The notes beneath the pieces were generated by a model. It saw nothing but the letters and a program-made list of their open reading frames with translations. It did no database searches and was not told the origin of the DNA. Made by a program: the position numbers and the translations under genes. A stretch of 64,000 nucleotides of DNA, from assembly GCA_040218045.1 (NCBI GenBank), contig JAVJQA010000030.1, forward strand, positions 11,161 through 75,160, in the 5' to 3' direction. Below are positions 8,110-15,602 of this stretch, piece by piece. This DNA comes from Marinoscillum sp040218045. Lineage in GTDB: Bacteria; Bacteroidota; Bacteroidia; Cytophagales; Cyclobacteriaceae. Position 1 is the first letter of the stretch, and each line of letters begins with the position of its first letter.

Positions 8110-9342
8110 GTGAAAAGAATACTCATACTGCTACTTTTATCAATAGTAGCAACTCTTATTTGGTCTAGCTACCCATTTGACACTGCGGTGAATGCGGTGA
8201 ACTTCACACAGGTTTCCTTTGACCCGGGCAACAGGTTTGGCCCAAATGAAGAAAATGTGGATTCAATCAATGTTCCGGTTGATTATTCCAAACCATTGGT
8301 TAGAGCATACAAGGTGAACTATGGGGATTCGTTTCATCAAATTCTCAAAACACTCAATTTACCCGTCGAAACGGCCAACTCATTGGCTTATAACATAGGG
8401 CAAGTATTTGATCTGAAAAAATTTCAGGTAGGTCAGACTTATGACGTTTATTTCGATAAGCAAACGGGTGATCCATACAAACTCATCTATGATCTTAAGG
8501 ACAAACAAGAACTACTTGTTGACTTTAGATTGAAAGAAGCATCTGTTGTGGACAAGGTGATTGTAAAGCATGTTAGATCTCTTAAAACCAACATTCAATC
8601 CTCACTTGCACAAACGGTGATCAATCAAAATGCTCCTGAAGACCTTGCTGACAAAATCTTAAGTGTACTTGCCTGGAAGATAGACTTTCAGCATTTGGTA
8701 CCTTCGGATCATTTTAGTGTAATCTACGAGGAAGAATCGCACAATGGAGAAGTAATAGGTACAGGAGATATTCTTTACGTTGCCTTTAACCATGATGGAA
8801 TCACTTATCGAGGATTTGGATTTGACAATGGCGATGGCACCGAGTATTTTGATGAACAAGGCAAAAACCTGAGCCACGCTCCGCTCCGGTTTGATCTCAT
8901 TACTTCGCTTTATGCGCAAAAAAGACTTCACCCTGTTAGACGCTCATATCGTGCCCATTACGGGATGGATTTTGAAGCCAGAGAAGGAACCCCTATCGAA
9001 GCAGCCAAAGATGGGATCATTACCCGAGCTCAATATGGCCGGGCGAATGGTCACAACATTAAAATTGACCATAGTGCAGACTTAACCACCCAGTACCTAC
9101 ACTTGTCAAAAATTGATTCTTCTATTCATGTTGGTGATTCCGTAAAATATGGACAGGTAATTGGCTATGTGGGGTCTACAGGATTGTCTTCCGGACCACA
9201 TTTGTGCCTGAGGGTTTGGTATAAGGGGCGCCAGCGAGATCCCCTTAATTTTGATTTCCCAAGAAGAGCAGACATCAGGCCTGAACTTATGCAGACATTT
9301 ATCGAGCATATCTCCCAATTCGAAGAAAAACCATCCTTCTAA
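8110..9342 (+). CDS. M23-family peptidoglycan endopeptidase (LytM type)
   Basis: A 410-residue cell-envelope peptidase with an N-terminal membrane anchor or signal (residues 2-20). A LysM/OapA-like region follows at about 65-115 (VNYGDSFHQILKTLNLP). The M23 domain is at about 275-385. Zinc ligands H283 and D287 lie in HYGMD, and the catalytic histidines are H331 and H364. In the usual HxH motif the second histidine, normally the third zinc ligand, is a cysteine (GPHLCLRV, C366). Similar HxC forms occur in other Bacteroidota M23 proteins, and Cys could still bind zinc. It probably cuts peptide cross-links in murein. The start is a GTG, 32 bases after a good -7 box. Confidence 0.88.
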   Translation: MKRILILLLLSIVATLIWSSYPFDTAVNAVNFTQVSFDPGNRFGPNEENVDSINVPVDYSKPLVRAYKVNYGDSFHQILKTLNLPVETANSLAYNIGQVFDLKKFQVGQTYDVYFDKQTGDPYKLIYDLKDKQELLVDFRLKEASVVDKVIVKHVRSLKTNIQSSLAQTVINQNAPEDLADKILSVLAWKIDFQHLVPSDHFSVIYEEESHNGEVIGTGDILYVAFNHDGITYRGFGFDNGDGTEYFDEQGKNLSHAPLRFDLITSLYAQKRLHPVRRSYRAHYGMDFEAREGTPIEAAKDGIITRAQYGRANGHNIKIDHSADLTTQYLHLSKIDSSIHVGDSVKYGQVIGYVGSTGLSSGPHLCLRVWYKGRQRDPLNFDFPRRADIRPELMQTFIEHISQFEEKPSF

Positions 9343-9409
9343 CCTACAATATCCAACGTTATTAATAATTATCCATGGGTTGACACGTTGTGCCTGCAAA
9401 TACAGGTAA

Positions 9410-9985
9410 ATGAATAGGATAATACTGGGACTTATCTTGAGTTTGCTGGCCGTGGAAGCCACGTCTCAAAAATACGGAACTACTTTTGGCGTAAGGGTTG
9501 GAAATGATGAGCATAGGAAAATAGGTGTCTCCTTAGAGCAGCGATTGTTTAAGCACCTGACACTGGAAGGTATTGTACAATCTGATTTCAATAGAAACAC
9601 AACTGCCCATGGATTGATGAAAAAGCATTACCCGGTACTTACCAAAAGATTGACATTGATCACCGGAGCTGGTGTTGCGTTCGGAAATGAGGAATCAAAT
9701 TTTGAAAATCCGACTACCAAAGAAGTCATCACTACCTATGGTAACGAAACCCTGGGTGTAGACCTTATGGTTGGAGCAGAACTGTCCTTGCTTGGATTTA
9801 ATGTTTCCCTGGACTACAAACCCAATTTCAATCTCTATGGACGTGATGACTGGTACATGGGCCAAGTGGGTATCTCAGTACGAACCATTATTATCAAAGA
9901 CAAAGATCGTAAGAAAAACAAGCGCCAACGCGCTAGGATTAAACGCAAAAAGGAACGTGAGAAACTAAGGGATAGTGACTATTAA
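9410..9985 (+). CDS. Predicted small outer-membrane beta-barrel protein with basic tail
   Basis: A 191-residue protein with a signal peptide (MNRIILGLILSLLAVEATSQ). Alternating amphipathic strands follow (GTTFGVRVGNDEHRKIGVSL, LTLITGAGVAFG, LGVDLMVGAELSLLGFNVSL, MGQVGISVRTIII), as in small eight-stranded barrels. Residues about 162-191 are extremely basic (KDRKKNKRQRARIKRKKERE) and would face the periplasm, perhaps touching peptidoglycan. It starts 67 bases after the M23 peptidase gene and may share its transcript. Its stop overlaps that of the convergent gene by four bases. The specific function is unknown. Confidence 0.7.
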   Translation: MNRIILGLILSLLAVEATSQKYGTTFGVRVGNDEHRKIGVSLEQRLFKHLTLEGIVQSDFNRNTTAHGLMKKHYPVLTKRLTLITGAGVAFGNEESNFENPTTKEVITTYGNETLGVDLMVGAELSLLGFNVSLDYKPNFNLYGRDDWYMGQVGISVRTIIIKDKDRKKNKRQRARIKRKKEREKLRDSDY

Positions 9986-11481
9986 TCTACCCGCTGATAC
10001 TTTTTCAATTCAGCTGTTGGTGCGATGACTGTTCGGTCATTCCACATACTGGCAGAATAGGAATATTCCTTGCGGAACTCTATGCTTTTTGGTTCTGTGA
10101 TCTGACTAATCACATCTGCTCCAACTTCTTCACGGTTGAGCACCAGGAACTCGTAAAACACCTCAGTATCAAATTTCAGCGAGACATCCATCTTGATTTC
10201 GTTGAGTTCCTTATCCCACAAAAATCGCTTTTGCTTTTTCATAATGGAAAAACTCCGGTCAACCGAACCGACTTCACGCTCACTGGCATAGATGTATTTC
10301 ACAAAATAGCCTTTATCTGTGCGCTCAAAGATTACATGGCCTTCTTTGTTTTTGATAGAATGCCCAATGCCCAATAAGTGGAAATTTTCACTGCTCTTGC
10401 CGGCTCCATATTGAAAATCCAGCCGAATAACCGCATAATTCATTGCACTGATATACATTGTTCCACTGAAGAGACCTCCATTTCTAGGCTCAAAAGAGAT
10501 CGGGTATACCAATTCATCCAGATATACAGTAAGTTCACCAAGTTTGTAACGATACTTCCCTGGTTTGTTGATAAACTCCCAATTATCGCTATTGATGCTG
10601 GCGTATTCACCAGTAAGAAAATCCATTCTCCCCTGGATCATGTCTTTGGATGCCGGAAAGTTCAAGTTCAGGGAATCTGATTTACCTTCCACCTCTACTG
10701 TGTCGTGATGTACCTCACCATCATCTTTAAAAGCGAAGATTCCAGTTCTGAATTTATAATAAACGCCTTCTTCTTCCCTAGTTGATTCAATATCCTTGAA
10801 AAAGGAACTCATCTTTTCTTCAATATCTTTCACCAGGTTTTTCTGCGAGTCTTCTTCAAGAGATACAGCATCGATCGGCACAAGCTTACGCTCTCCCGTA
10901 GTTCGATATACATCTACAATGATGTCCTGATACTCCGTGAACTTATCAGGTAGCATAGCGATAAACTCATTGGCAGTTTGTTCATCCAGGCCTTCAAAAT
11001 TTGATTTTTTGATATCTATTTGGTTACGGTCCCTGAATGGCGTTTCCTCATACTTATGCAAGAATATCCGCTGCTTGCCCATTGGCTTTGGATGGTTCTT
11101 GTTGAAATTTTCCCTTACTTGCTCCAGGATATCTTTCACATCAATTTCCCCTGAGTAAATGGAGACTTCACTTAAGTTCATGGTAGAAGGATTCATGTTG
11201 ACCGCAAGTTCCTCCGGTTCTTTAAGTTCAGCCACAGTCTTTTTGACTGTTTGAAAACCAATGTACGAGAAGACAACAGTGTCCAAATCGGAGAGTCCCG
11301 TTTGATCCAGGATGAACCGACCTTCCACATTAGAGATTGTTCCTGTGCTTTTTCCTTTCACACCAATATTGGTGAATGAAAGCGGCTCATTGGCTTCCTT
11401 GTCCATGACCACTCCTTTAATAGATTGAGCATGGGCTTGAATGCAAATAAACATTGATATGAGTAAAATCAATCTTTTCAT
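9982..11481 (-). CDS. Carboxypeptidase-regulatory-like domain protein, exported
   Basis: A 499-residue protein. Its signal peptide (MKRLILLISMFICIQAHAQ) is followed at about 20-110 by a beta-sandwich domain of the carboxypeptidase D regulatory-like type (IKGVVMDKEANEPLSFTNIG, then STGTISNVEGRFIL). This domain also forms the N-terminus of SusC-like receptors, but no plug or barrel follows. The remainder is beta-rich and resembles the large group of Bacteroidota periplasmic or outer-membrane proteins carrying this domain without a known activity. The gene stands alone. A 67-base gap separates it from the upstream oxidoreductase gene on the same strand. Confidence 0.75.
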   Translation of the reverse strand: MKRLILLISMFICIQAHAQSIKGVVMDKEANEPLSFTNIGVKGKSTGTISNVEGRFILDQTGLSDLDTVVFSYIGFQTVKKTVAELKEPEELAVNMNPSTMNLSEVSIYSGEIDVKDILEQVRENFNKNHPKPMGKQRIFLHKYEETPFRDRNQIDIKKSNFEGLDEQTANEFIAMLPDKFTEYQDIIVDVYRTTGERKLVPIDAVSLEEDSQKNLVKDIEEKMSSFFKDIESTREEEGVYYKFRTGIFAFKDDGEVHHDTVEVEGKSDSLNLNFPASKDMIQGRMDFLTGEYASINSDNWEFINKPGKYRYKLGELTVYLDELVYPISFEPRNGGLFSGTMYISAMNYAVIRLDFQYGAGKSSENFHLLGIGHSIKNKEGHVIFERTDKGYFVKYIYASEREVGSVDRSFSIMKKQKRFLWDKELNEIKMDVSLKFDTEVFYEFLVLNREEVGADVISQITEPKSIEFRKEYSYSASMWNDRTVIAPTAELKKYQRVD

Positions 11482-11548
11482 AGTCCTTAATGATGAGTAT
11501 TAATCCTTAGATGCAGACTTGTCCCAATTGGTTGCATACATAACAGAA

Positions 11549-12529
11549 TCAATTTGCAATATGTAACACAATTTTCCCTCTGGCATGACCCTCCTCAAGG
11601 TATTCCATAGCCTTTGACGTTTCTTTAAGTGGATAGGTTCTATCAATTACCGGTTTCAAATCTCCTGACTCAATTAGTTCTTTTAAAAAGATCATATCTT
11701 CCTTCTGAGATTTGGCCATCAGGGTATGGAACTGCTGTCCGTTCTTCTTTGAAAGAATCCCTCCAAGAAATTGCACTTCAAAGAGCTGTCTATTGCCTCC
11801 ACCGCACATCACATATCTGCCTTGTGGCTTCAGGGCTTTCTTGTAGTGCATTAATGGCCGCGTTCCATTCACAGCGAAAATCATATCATAAAGCATTCCA
11901 GATTCCACAAAATCTATTGCCTTGTAATCAATCACTTCATCTGCTCCCAGAGACTTGACCAAATCCATTTTGGAAGTACTGCATACGGCAGTAACCTTTG
12001 CGCCTATCACTTTGGCCAATTGGACTGCATAAGTGCCCACACCACCAGATGCACCATTGATTAACAAGTGCTCACCTGCTCTTAAATTTCCCTTTCTCAA
12101 GCCCTGGAGAGCTGACATAGCCGCAAGAGGAACGGCTGCCGCTTCTTCAAAGGAAAGGTTGGTCGGTTTAATCGTTAAGTCCTCAGGGCTTACACAGAGG
12201 TATTCCCTAAAAGCGCCAAATCCATCAAAATTCTTTCCGGTGACTTCTCCATACACCTCGTCACCTATTTTGAAATCTTCAACCTCCTCTCCGACTGATT
12301 CCACCACACCTGCAAGATCACAACCGAATCGATTGATTTTGGGTTTAGTCAGGCCAAACATCAATCTCATAAAATAGGGTTTACCCCGCATGACATGCCA
12401 ATCAGCTGCGTTAAGGGCCGCTGCATTTACCTTCACCAAAACTTCATTGGGTTGAGGTACTGGTTTGTCCAATTCTACAAACTTCAATACGTCCGGAGCA
12501 CCATAGTGCTCAAATATAATTGCTTTCAT
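11549..12529 (-). CDS. Medium-chain dehydrogenase/reductase, quinone-reductase-like (zinc-free)
   Basis: A 326-residue MDR-superfamily enzyme. The N-terminal GroES-like domain (MKAIIFEHYGAPDVLKFVEL) includes NAAALNAADWHVMRGKP, typical of zeta-crystallin/quinone-reductase-like members. The Rossmann domain has the nucleotide motif NGASGGVGTYAVQLAKVIGA, indicating NADPH use. The cysteine and glutamate ligands of catalytic zinc are absent, so reduction of quinones or enones is more likely than alcohol oxidation. It is the last gene of a five-gene minus-strand run beginning at 14485. The gap to the preceding small gene is eight bases. Confidence 0.88.
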   Translation of the reverse strand: MKAIIFEHYGAPDVLKFVELDKPVPQPNEVLVKVNAAALNAADWHVMRGKPYFMRLMFGLTKPKINRFGCDLAGVVESVGEEVEDFKIGDEVYGEVTGKNFDGFGAFREYLCVSPEDLTIKPTNLSFEEAAAVPLAAMSALQGLRKGNLRAGEHLLINGASGGVGTYAVQLAKVIGAKVTAVCSTSKMDLVKSLGADEVIDYKAIDFVESGMLYDMIFAVNGTRPLMHYKKALKPQGRYVMCGGGNRQLFEVQFLGGILSKKNGQQFHTLMAKSQKEDMIFLKELIESGDLKPVIDRTYPLKETSKAMEYLEEGHARGKIVLHIAN

Positions 12530-12537
12530 AATTATTG

Positions 12538-12756
12538 TTATTCTGGTAGGTCTTCACAGTGAAGCCCTAATGGTTCGATAAGTTTCTGAATGTCTCGTTC
12601 TGAAATACTTCGCTTACTTACTATGCGGAGTACATTGTCCACATCCTCCCGGTCTACCGTCCATTTGGCGATGGCAGGATGTTGATTTAAAACCTTAGCC
12701 GCCAACTGCTGGCGACTTTTTGTATAGATATCTGATTTAAGAATGAGCAAGTTCAT
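12538..12756 (-). CDS. Small hypothetical protein, possible ferredoxin-like (HMA-type) fold
   Basis: A 72-residue soluble protein starting at an ATG at 12754-12756 (MNLLILKSDIYTKSRQQLAA). Its beta-alpha-beta-like layout (MNLLILKSDI / helix / WTVDREDVDNVLRIVS / helix) resembles heavy-metal-associated domains. It has no CxxC, and its only cysteine is near the end (GLHCEDLPE), so metal carriage is unlikely. It overlaps the end of the DUF4386 gene by 20 bases. An ATG farther upstream at 12780 would increase the overlap and is less likely. The function is unknown. Confidence 0.6.
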   Translation of the reverse strand: MNLLILKSDIYTKSRQQLAAKVLNQHPAIAKWTVDREDVDNVLRIVSKRSISERDIQKLIEPLGLHCEDLPE

Positions 12757-13438
12757 AGTCTTTATGGTTAAGTCCTGCAATTAATAAATAGAAGCAAAAG
12801 CCAAACTCAGCAATCAATGCAATAAGTAATCCGGGATAGGTAATCCAATTGAGATCGGGCACCAGAAATACGACGATAAACTCTATGAGGTATCCAAAAC
12901 ACCCCAATTTGAGCAGCCACCCGAGTATTTTTGGGAACGCGCCAGACTGATTGACAAGGACACCCAATGGATAGAGCCACAACCCAAAGAAAACTCCTGC
13001 AATGCCATAACCATATCCGTGCAACTTCATAAACAATAAGCCCAGATCCTGCAACTGACCTGCTGAGAGTGATGATAAAAACGAAGTATCACCTAATAGG
13101 ATCAATGGCATAAAATGATGCATCAGGTTGAGGATGGTCATTCCTACGCTGATGATCACGCAGCTCACCATAAACAAAGTCTGACTTTTGTTGACCGGTG
13201 AAAACATTTTGTAGAAATGAAAAATCAGGAATAAATGACACAGCTGGCAAATCACATCACTCACAATTCCCGATCTGAATAGAAGTTCATTGCCCATTAT
13301 ATTTTCTGCCGTAAGCTGGGCACTCGAGTGATCAATCAATGATCCTCTTACCAGAAACTCAGCATAAACACCGAAAATGATGATGGCTAAATACCAGGCA
13401 CCGGCCATTCGTGCATTTTGTTTCGTTAGGGTATTCAT
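12737..13438 (-). CDS. DUF4386-family integral membrane protein
   Basis: A 233-residue polytopic protein. The N-terminal KQNARMAGAWYLAIIIFGVYAE is characteristic of DUF4386. There are six predicted helices, at about 13-28, 53-72, 84-105, 136-155, 172-190 and 200-221. No catalytic residues are known for the family. It sits between the DUF2306 gene (31-base gap) and the 72-residue gene it overlaps, and the whole run is probably one transcript. DUF4386 proteins often accompany small redox or stress genes, but no role is established. Confidence 0.85.
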   Translation of the reverse strand: MNTLTKQNARMAGAWYLAIIIFGVYAEFLVRGSLIDHSSAQLTAENIMGNELLFRSGIVSDVICQLCHLFLIFHFYKMFSPVNKSQTLFMVSCVIISVGMTILNLMHHFMPLILLGDTSFLSSLSAGQLQDLGLLFMKLHGYGYGIAGVFFGLWLYPLGVLVNQSGAFPKILGWLLKLGCFGYLIEFIVVFLVPDLNWITYPGLLIALIAEFGFCFYLLIAGLNHKDYELAHS

Positions 13439-13469
13439 AGTTTTAAAGATTTGGATTCAGAGAATAGAG

Positions 13470-14300
13470 TTAAAGACGAGGCAGCCAAAAAATTTGAAGA
13501 GCCATGAAAATGCCGATTCCTGTAGCTATAGCCAATCCAATGATTACTACTGATACCACCCAACGTGTCATTGCACTTCCACGATTCTGGGCATAAAAAT
13601 AGAGTTCGAGAAAAGCCAGTGGTAGCAGCGAATTGGCAAAAGCCAGAAATATATCAAATGGTCCCTGGAGATCTGAGGTGATTCCCGGAGGCATGCCATT
13701 GTGAATGAAAATCCAAAAACCATAACCAAGTCTCATAAACCAGACACCGGCTACCATCAGAAAAGTGCGTAGTGCCCATCTTCGGTGTTTGGTGACGTCA
13801 TGTGACCTGGCTGACCGGATGGTCATAACTGTACAAATCATAATCAATGCGGCATTAAGTGTAATGCCCAGCTGGTTTAAAATACCAGCAATAGGACTTT
13901 CCCTAAAGTATGTCAAATAGAGTCCTGCAATGCTGATCACAATGGCGGTAATTATATAGATCCTGCCATTCCATCGATGAAAACCCATTGCCCGTTTTCG
14001 GAGTTGGGGTAAAATTTGTAGAGGACCTCCGAATGTTATAACGAAAGCAAGTGAGAGATGAGCAATCAAAAACAGATTGCCTATTAGGTCACCACTTATA
14101 ATCCCTGTAGGAAGTATTTCATTTGCGGTGGCAGAATCTCCTGATACAGCCAAGCGACCATAACCTGCCATTATGTAATAGGCAAACAAACCATGTCCTA
14201 TTACAGCGACTACAAACCAGATTTCCGCTGACCGGTTCAAAGCACCCAAAGAGCTGAACCGGGTAGTTTTTAGATTCTTTGTACTAGCTACGGTCGTCAT
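13470..14300 (-). CDS. DUF2306-family integral membrane protein
   Basis: A 276-residue protein with about eight membrane helices and conserved histidines at helix ends (VIGHGLFAY, IAHLSLAF, GFHRWNGRIY, DVTKHRRWALRT). The HRWNGR and HRRWALR elements resemble those of DUF2306 and related heme- or quinone-linked membrane families. A heme or quinone role is inference. Its ATG overlaps the stop of the upstream 62-residue gene by four bases, showing translational coupling. Confidence 0.85.
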   Translation of the reverse strand: MTTVASTKNLKTTRFSSLGALNRSAEIWFVVAVIGHGLFAYYIMAGYGRLAVSGDSATANEILPTGIISGDLIGNLFLIAHLSLAFVITFGGPLQILPQLRKRAMGFHRWNGRIYIITAIVISIAGLYLTYFRESPIAGILNQLGITLNAALIMICTVMTIRSARSHDVTKHRRWALRTFLMVAGVWFMRLGYGFWIFIHNGMPPGITSDLQGPFDIFLAFANSLLPLAFLELYFYAQNRGSAMTRWVVSVVIIGLAIATGIGIFMALQIFWLPRL

Positions 14301-14485
14301 ACACCAATGCTTTTAAATCCTTCAAAAACAAGGAATGCAGGCCACACCAATGCTTTTAGGAAACCCAAAACACCATCCCAAAACCCTGAGGCATTGGAGA
14401 TGAAGTAGATACCGGCGCCAATCATCCCAAGTAGATATACACAACTTGGAGAATTGGTCATTTGCTTTGCTTCTGCAGTTTTCAT
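14297..14485 (-). CDS. Small two-helix membrane protein
   Basis: A 62-residue protein with two hydrophobic segments (CVYLLGMIGAGIYFISNA at about 15-32 and LGFLKALVWPAFLVFEGF at about 40-57). It is first in the operon ahead of DUF2306 and overlaps it by four bases. No named family was recognised. The conserved-looking WPAFLVFEGFK tail resembles small bacterial membrane proteins that accompany larger transport or redox units. Confidence 0.65.
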   Translation of the reverse strand: MKTAEAKQMTNSPSCVYLLGMIGAGIYFISNASGFWDGVLGFLKALVWPAFLVFEGFKSIGV

Positions 14486-14524
14486 GATTCTTTCTTTTAG
14501 TATTTAATTGATATATTTATTAGT

Positions 14525-14656
14525 TCTGCTTCATCAAGTTTAGATACAGAAATGAATTCAGCATGACGTTACTTGCTTTTCACTTCATTCTATCACCCAG
14601 GTATTCGTACTGAAGTTGTTTCAGCATATAGGGTTATTAAACTTGACGTAGCAGGA
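14525..14656 (-). repeat. MITE-like palindromic element, copy III (inverted)
   Basis: This 132 bp element reads as the reverse complement of copies I and II. It begins TCTGCTTCATCAAGTTTAGA and ends TAAACTTGACGTAGCAGGA. The internal GAATTCAGCATGACGTTAC block matches the complement of copy I. It fills the space between the small-membrane-protein operon and the end of the DUF4249 gene. Confidence 0.7.
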
Positions 14657-14663
14657 TTAGTGT

Positions 14664-15596
14664 TTAATGCTTTTCTTTCGCCTGGTCAGCTACTTCCTGA
14701 CTAAGTTTCAATCCTTGCCCTCTAACAGCTGAAATATTGAAAAATCCTGCTACTGCAGTAGTGGAGTTTGGATCCGTGCTTTGAATATTGGTAGACACAT
14801 TTGATAGTGGTGACGAAAACAACTCTCCAAAACCTCCGGGCCGGTTGATCTGGAAATACAAGTTGTAGAGGAAGTCATAACCAGCCCGATCAATAGAGTG
14901 GACCTCTACATACAAAGAGTCTCCAATTCTATAAGGTGAAGTTTGTTCCCGGGTCTCATCATCAGTGTAAGGGTTAATAAAGCCAAACCGAATCGGGTAG
15001 GTAAACACCTGTCCATCTATTGGCTGGCCTGGAGACACGCTGGCATCATAAGCCATGTTGAGCTCACCTGGCTGTCCAAGAAACTGTCCGTTTTTCCATG
15101 CTTTGATCCAGTAGCAGTCACCAGGTCCTTTAGGATCTGTAGCATAAAACTGTACAGTGTAGTGAACCTCATTGAGAAGGAAATTAGGTGTATTGTATTC
15201 GTAAATGATTGAATCAATATCTGGAGTGCGGTTGAGTGAGGCTATAGCTTCAAACGTTTCTTCGGCAGATTCCACTAGCAATCGATAGCTATGCCCTATC
15301 TGGCCTAAGCCTTCGTCGGTTGGTTCCCAATAATAGTGATCAGGCCCTTCCTCGAAGTAGAAAACAGTGCCATCAGTTAAATCGATCAGACTGACTTCAA
15401 GATCAGGGATCTTTACTGGTTTACTGTTGTCAAAATAAGGCTGGGACCTGGTGATGTTGATCACTTGTCTTTCTACTTTATTGTTCAGCCAGGCATCCAC
15501 TACCATCAGGTTTGCAAGCTCGGCCAGTTTTGGTGTTACTTCATATTCGCAGCTTGCGAATGTCATGCCTATGAGAATATATAAGACGTTTTTCAT
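14664..15596 (-). CDS. DUF4249 outer-membrane lipoprotein
   Basis: A 310-residue protein with a lipoprotein signal (LIGMTFASC, lipidated Cys near residue 16). A DUF4249 body follows: LMVVDAWLNNKVERQVINIT, a PDLEVSLIDLTDGTVF strand pair, then DIDSIIYEYNTPNF. DUF4249 proteins are surface or periplasmic partners of TonB-dependent receptors in Bacteroidota, comparable in place to SusD but unrelated in fold. Six bases separate it from the receptor gene upstream, so the pair is one transcript. The ligand is unknown. It lacks the cysteine cluster of the DUF4249 pair at 28-30 kb. Confidence 0.85.
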   Translation of the reverse strand: MKNVLYILIGMTFASCEYEVTPKLAELANLMVVDAWLNNKVERQVINITRSQPYFDNSKPVKIPDLEVSLIDLTDGTVFYFEEGPDHYYWEPTDEGLGQIGHSYRLLVESAEETFEAIASLNRTPDIDSIIYEYNTPNFLLNEVHYTVQFYATDPKGPGDCYWIKAWKNGQFLGQPGELNMAYDASVSPGQPIDGQVFTYPIRFGFINPYTDDETREQTSPYRIGDSLYVEVHSIDRAGYDFLYNLYFQINRPGGFGELFSSPLSNVSTNIQSTDPNSTTAVAGFFNISAVRGQGLKLSQEVADQAKEKH

Positions 15597-15602
15597 AAGT
15601 AA

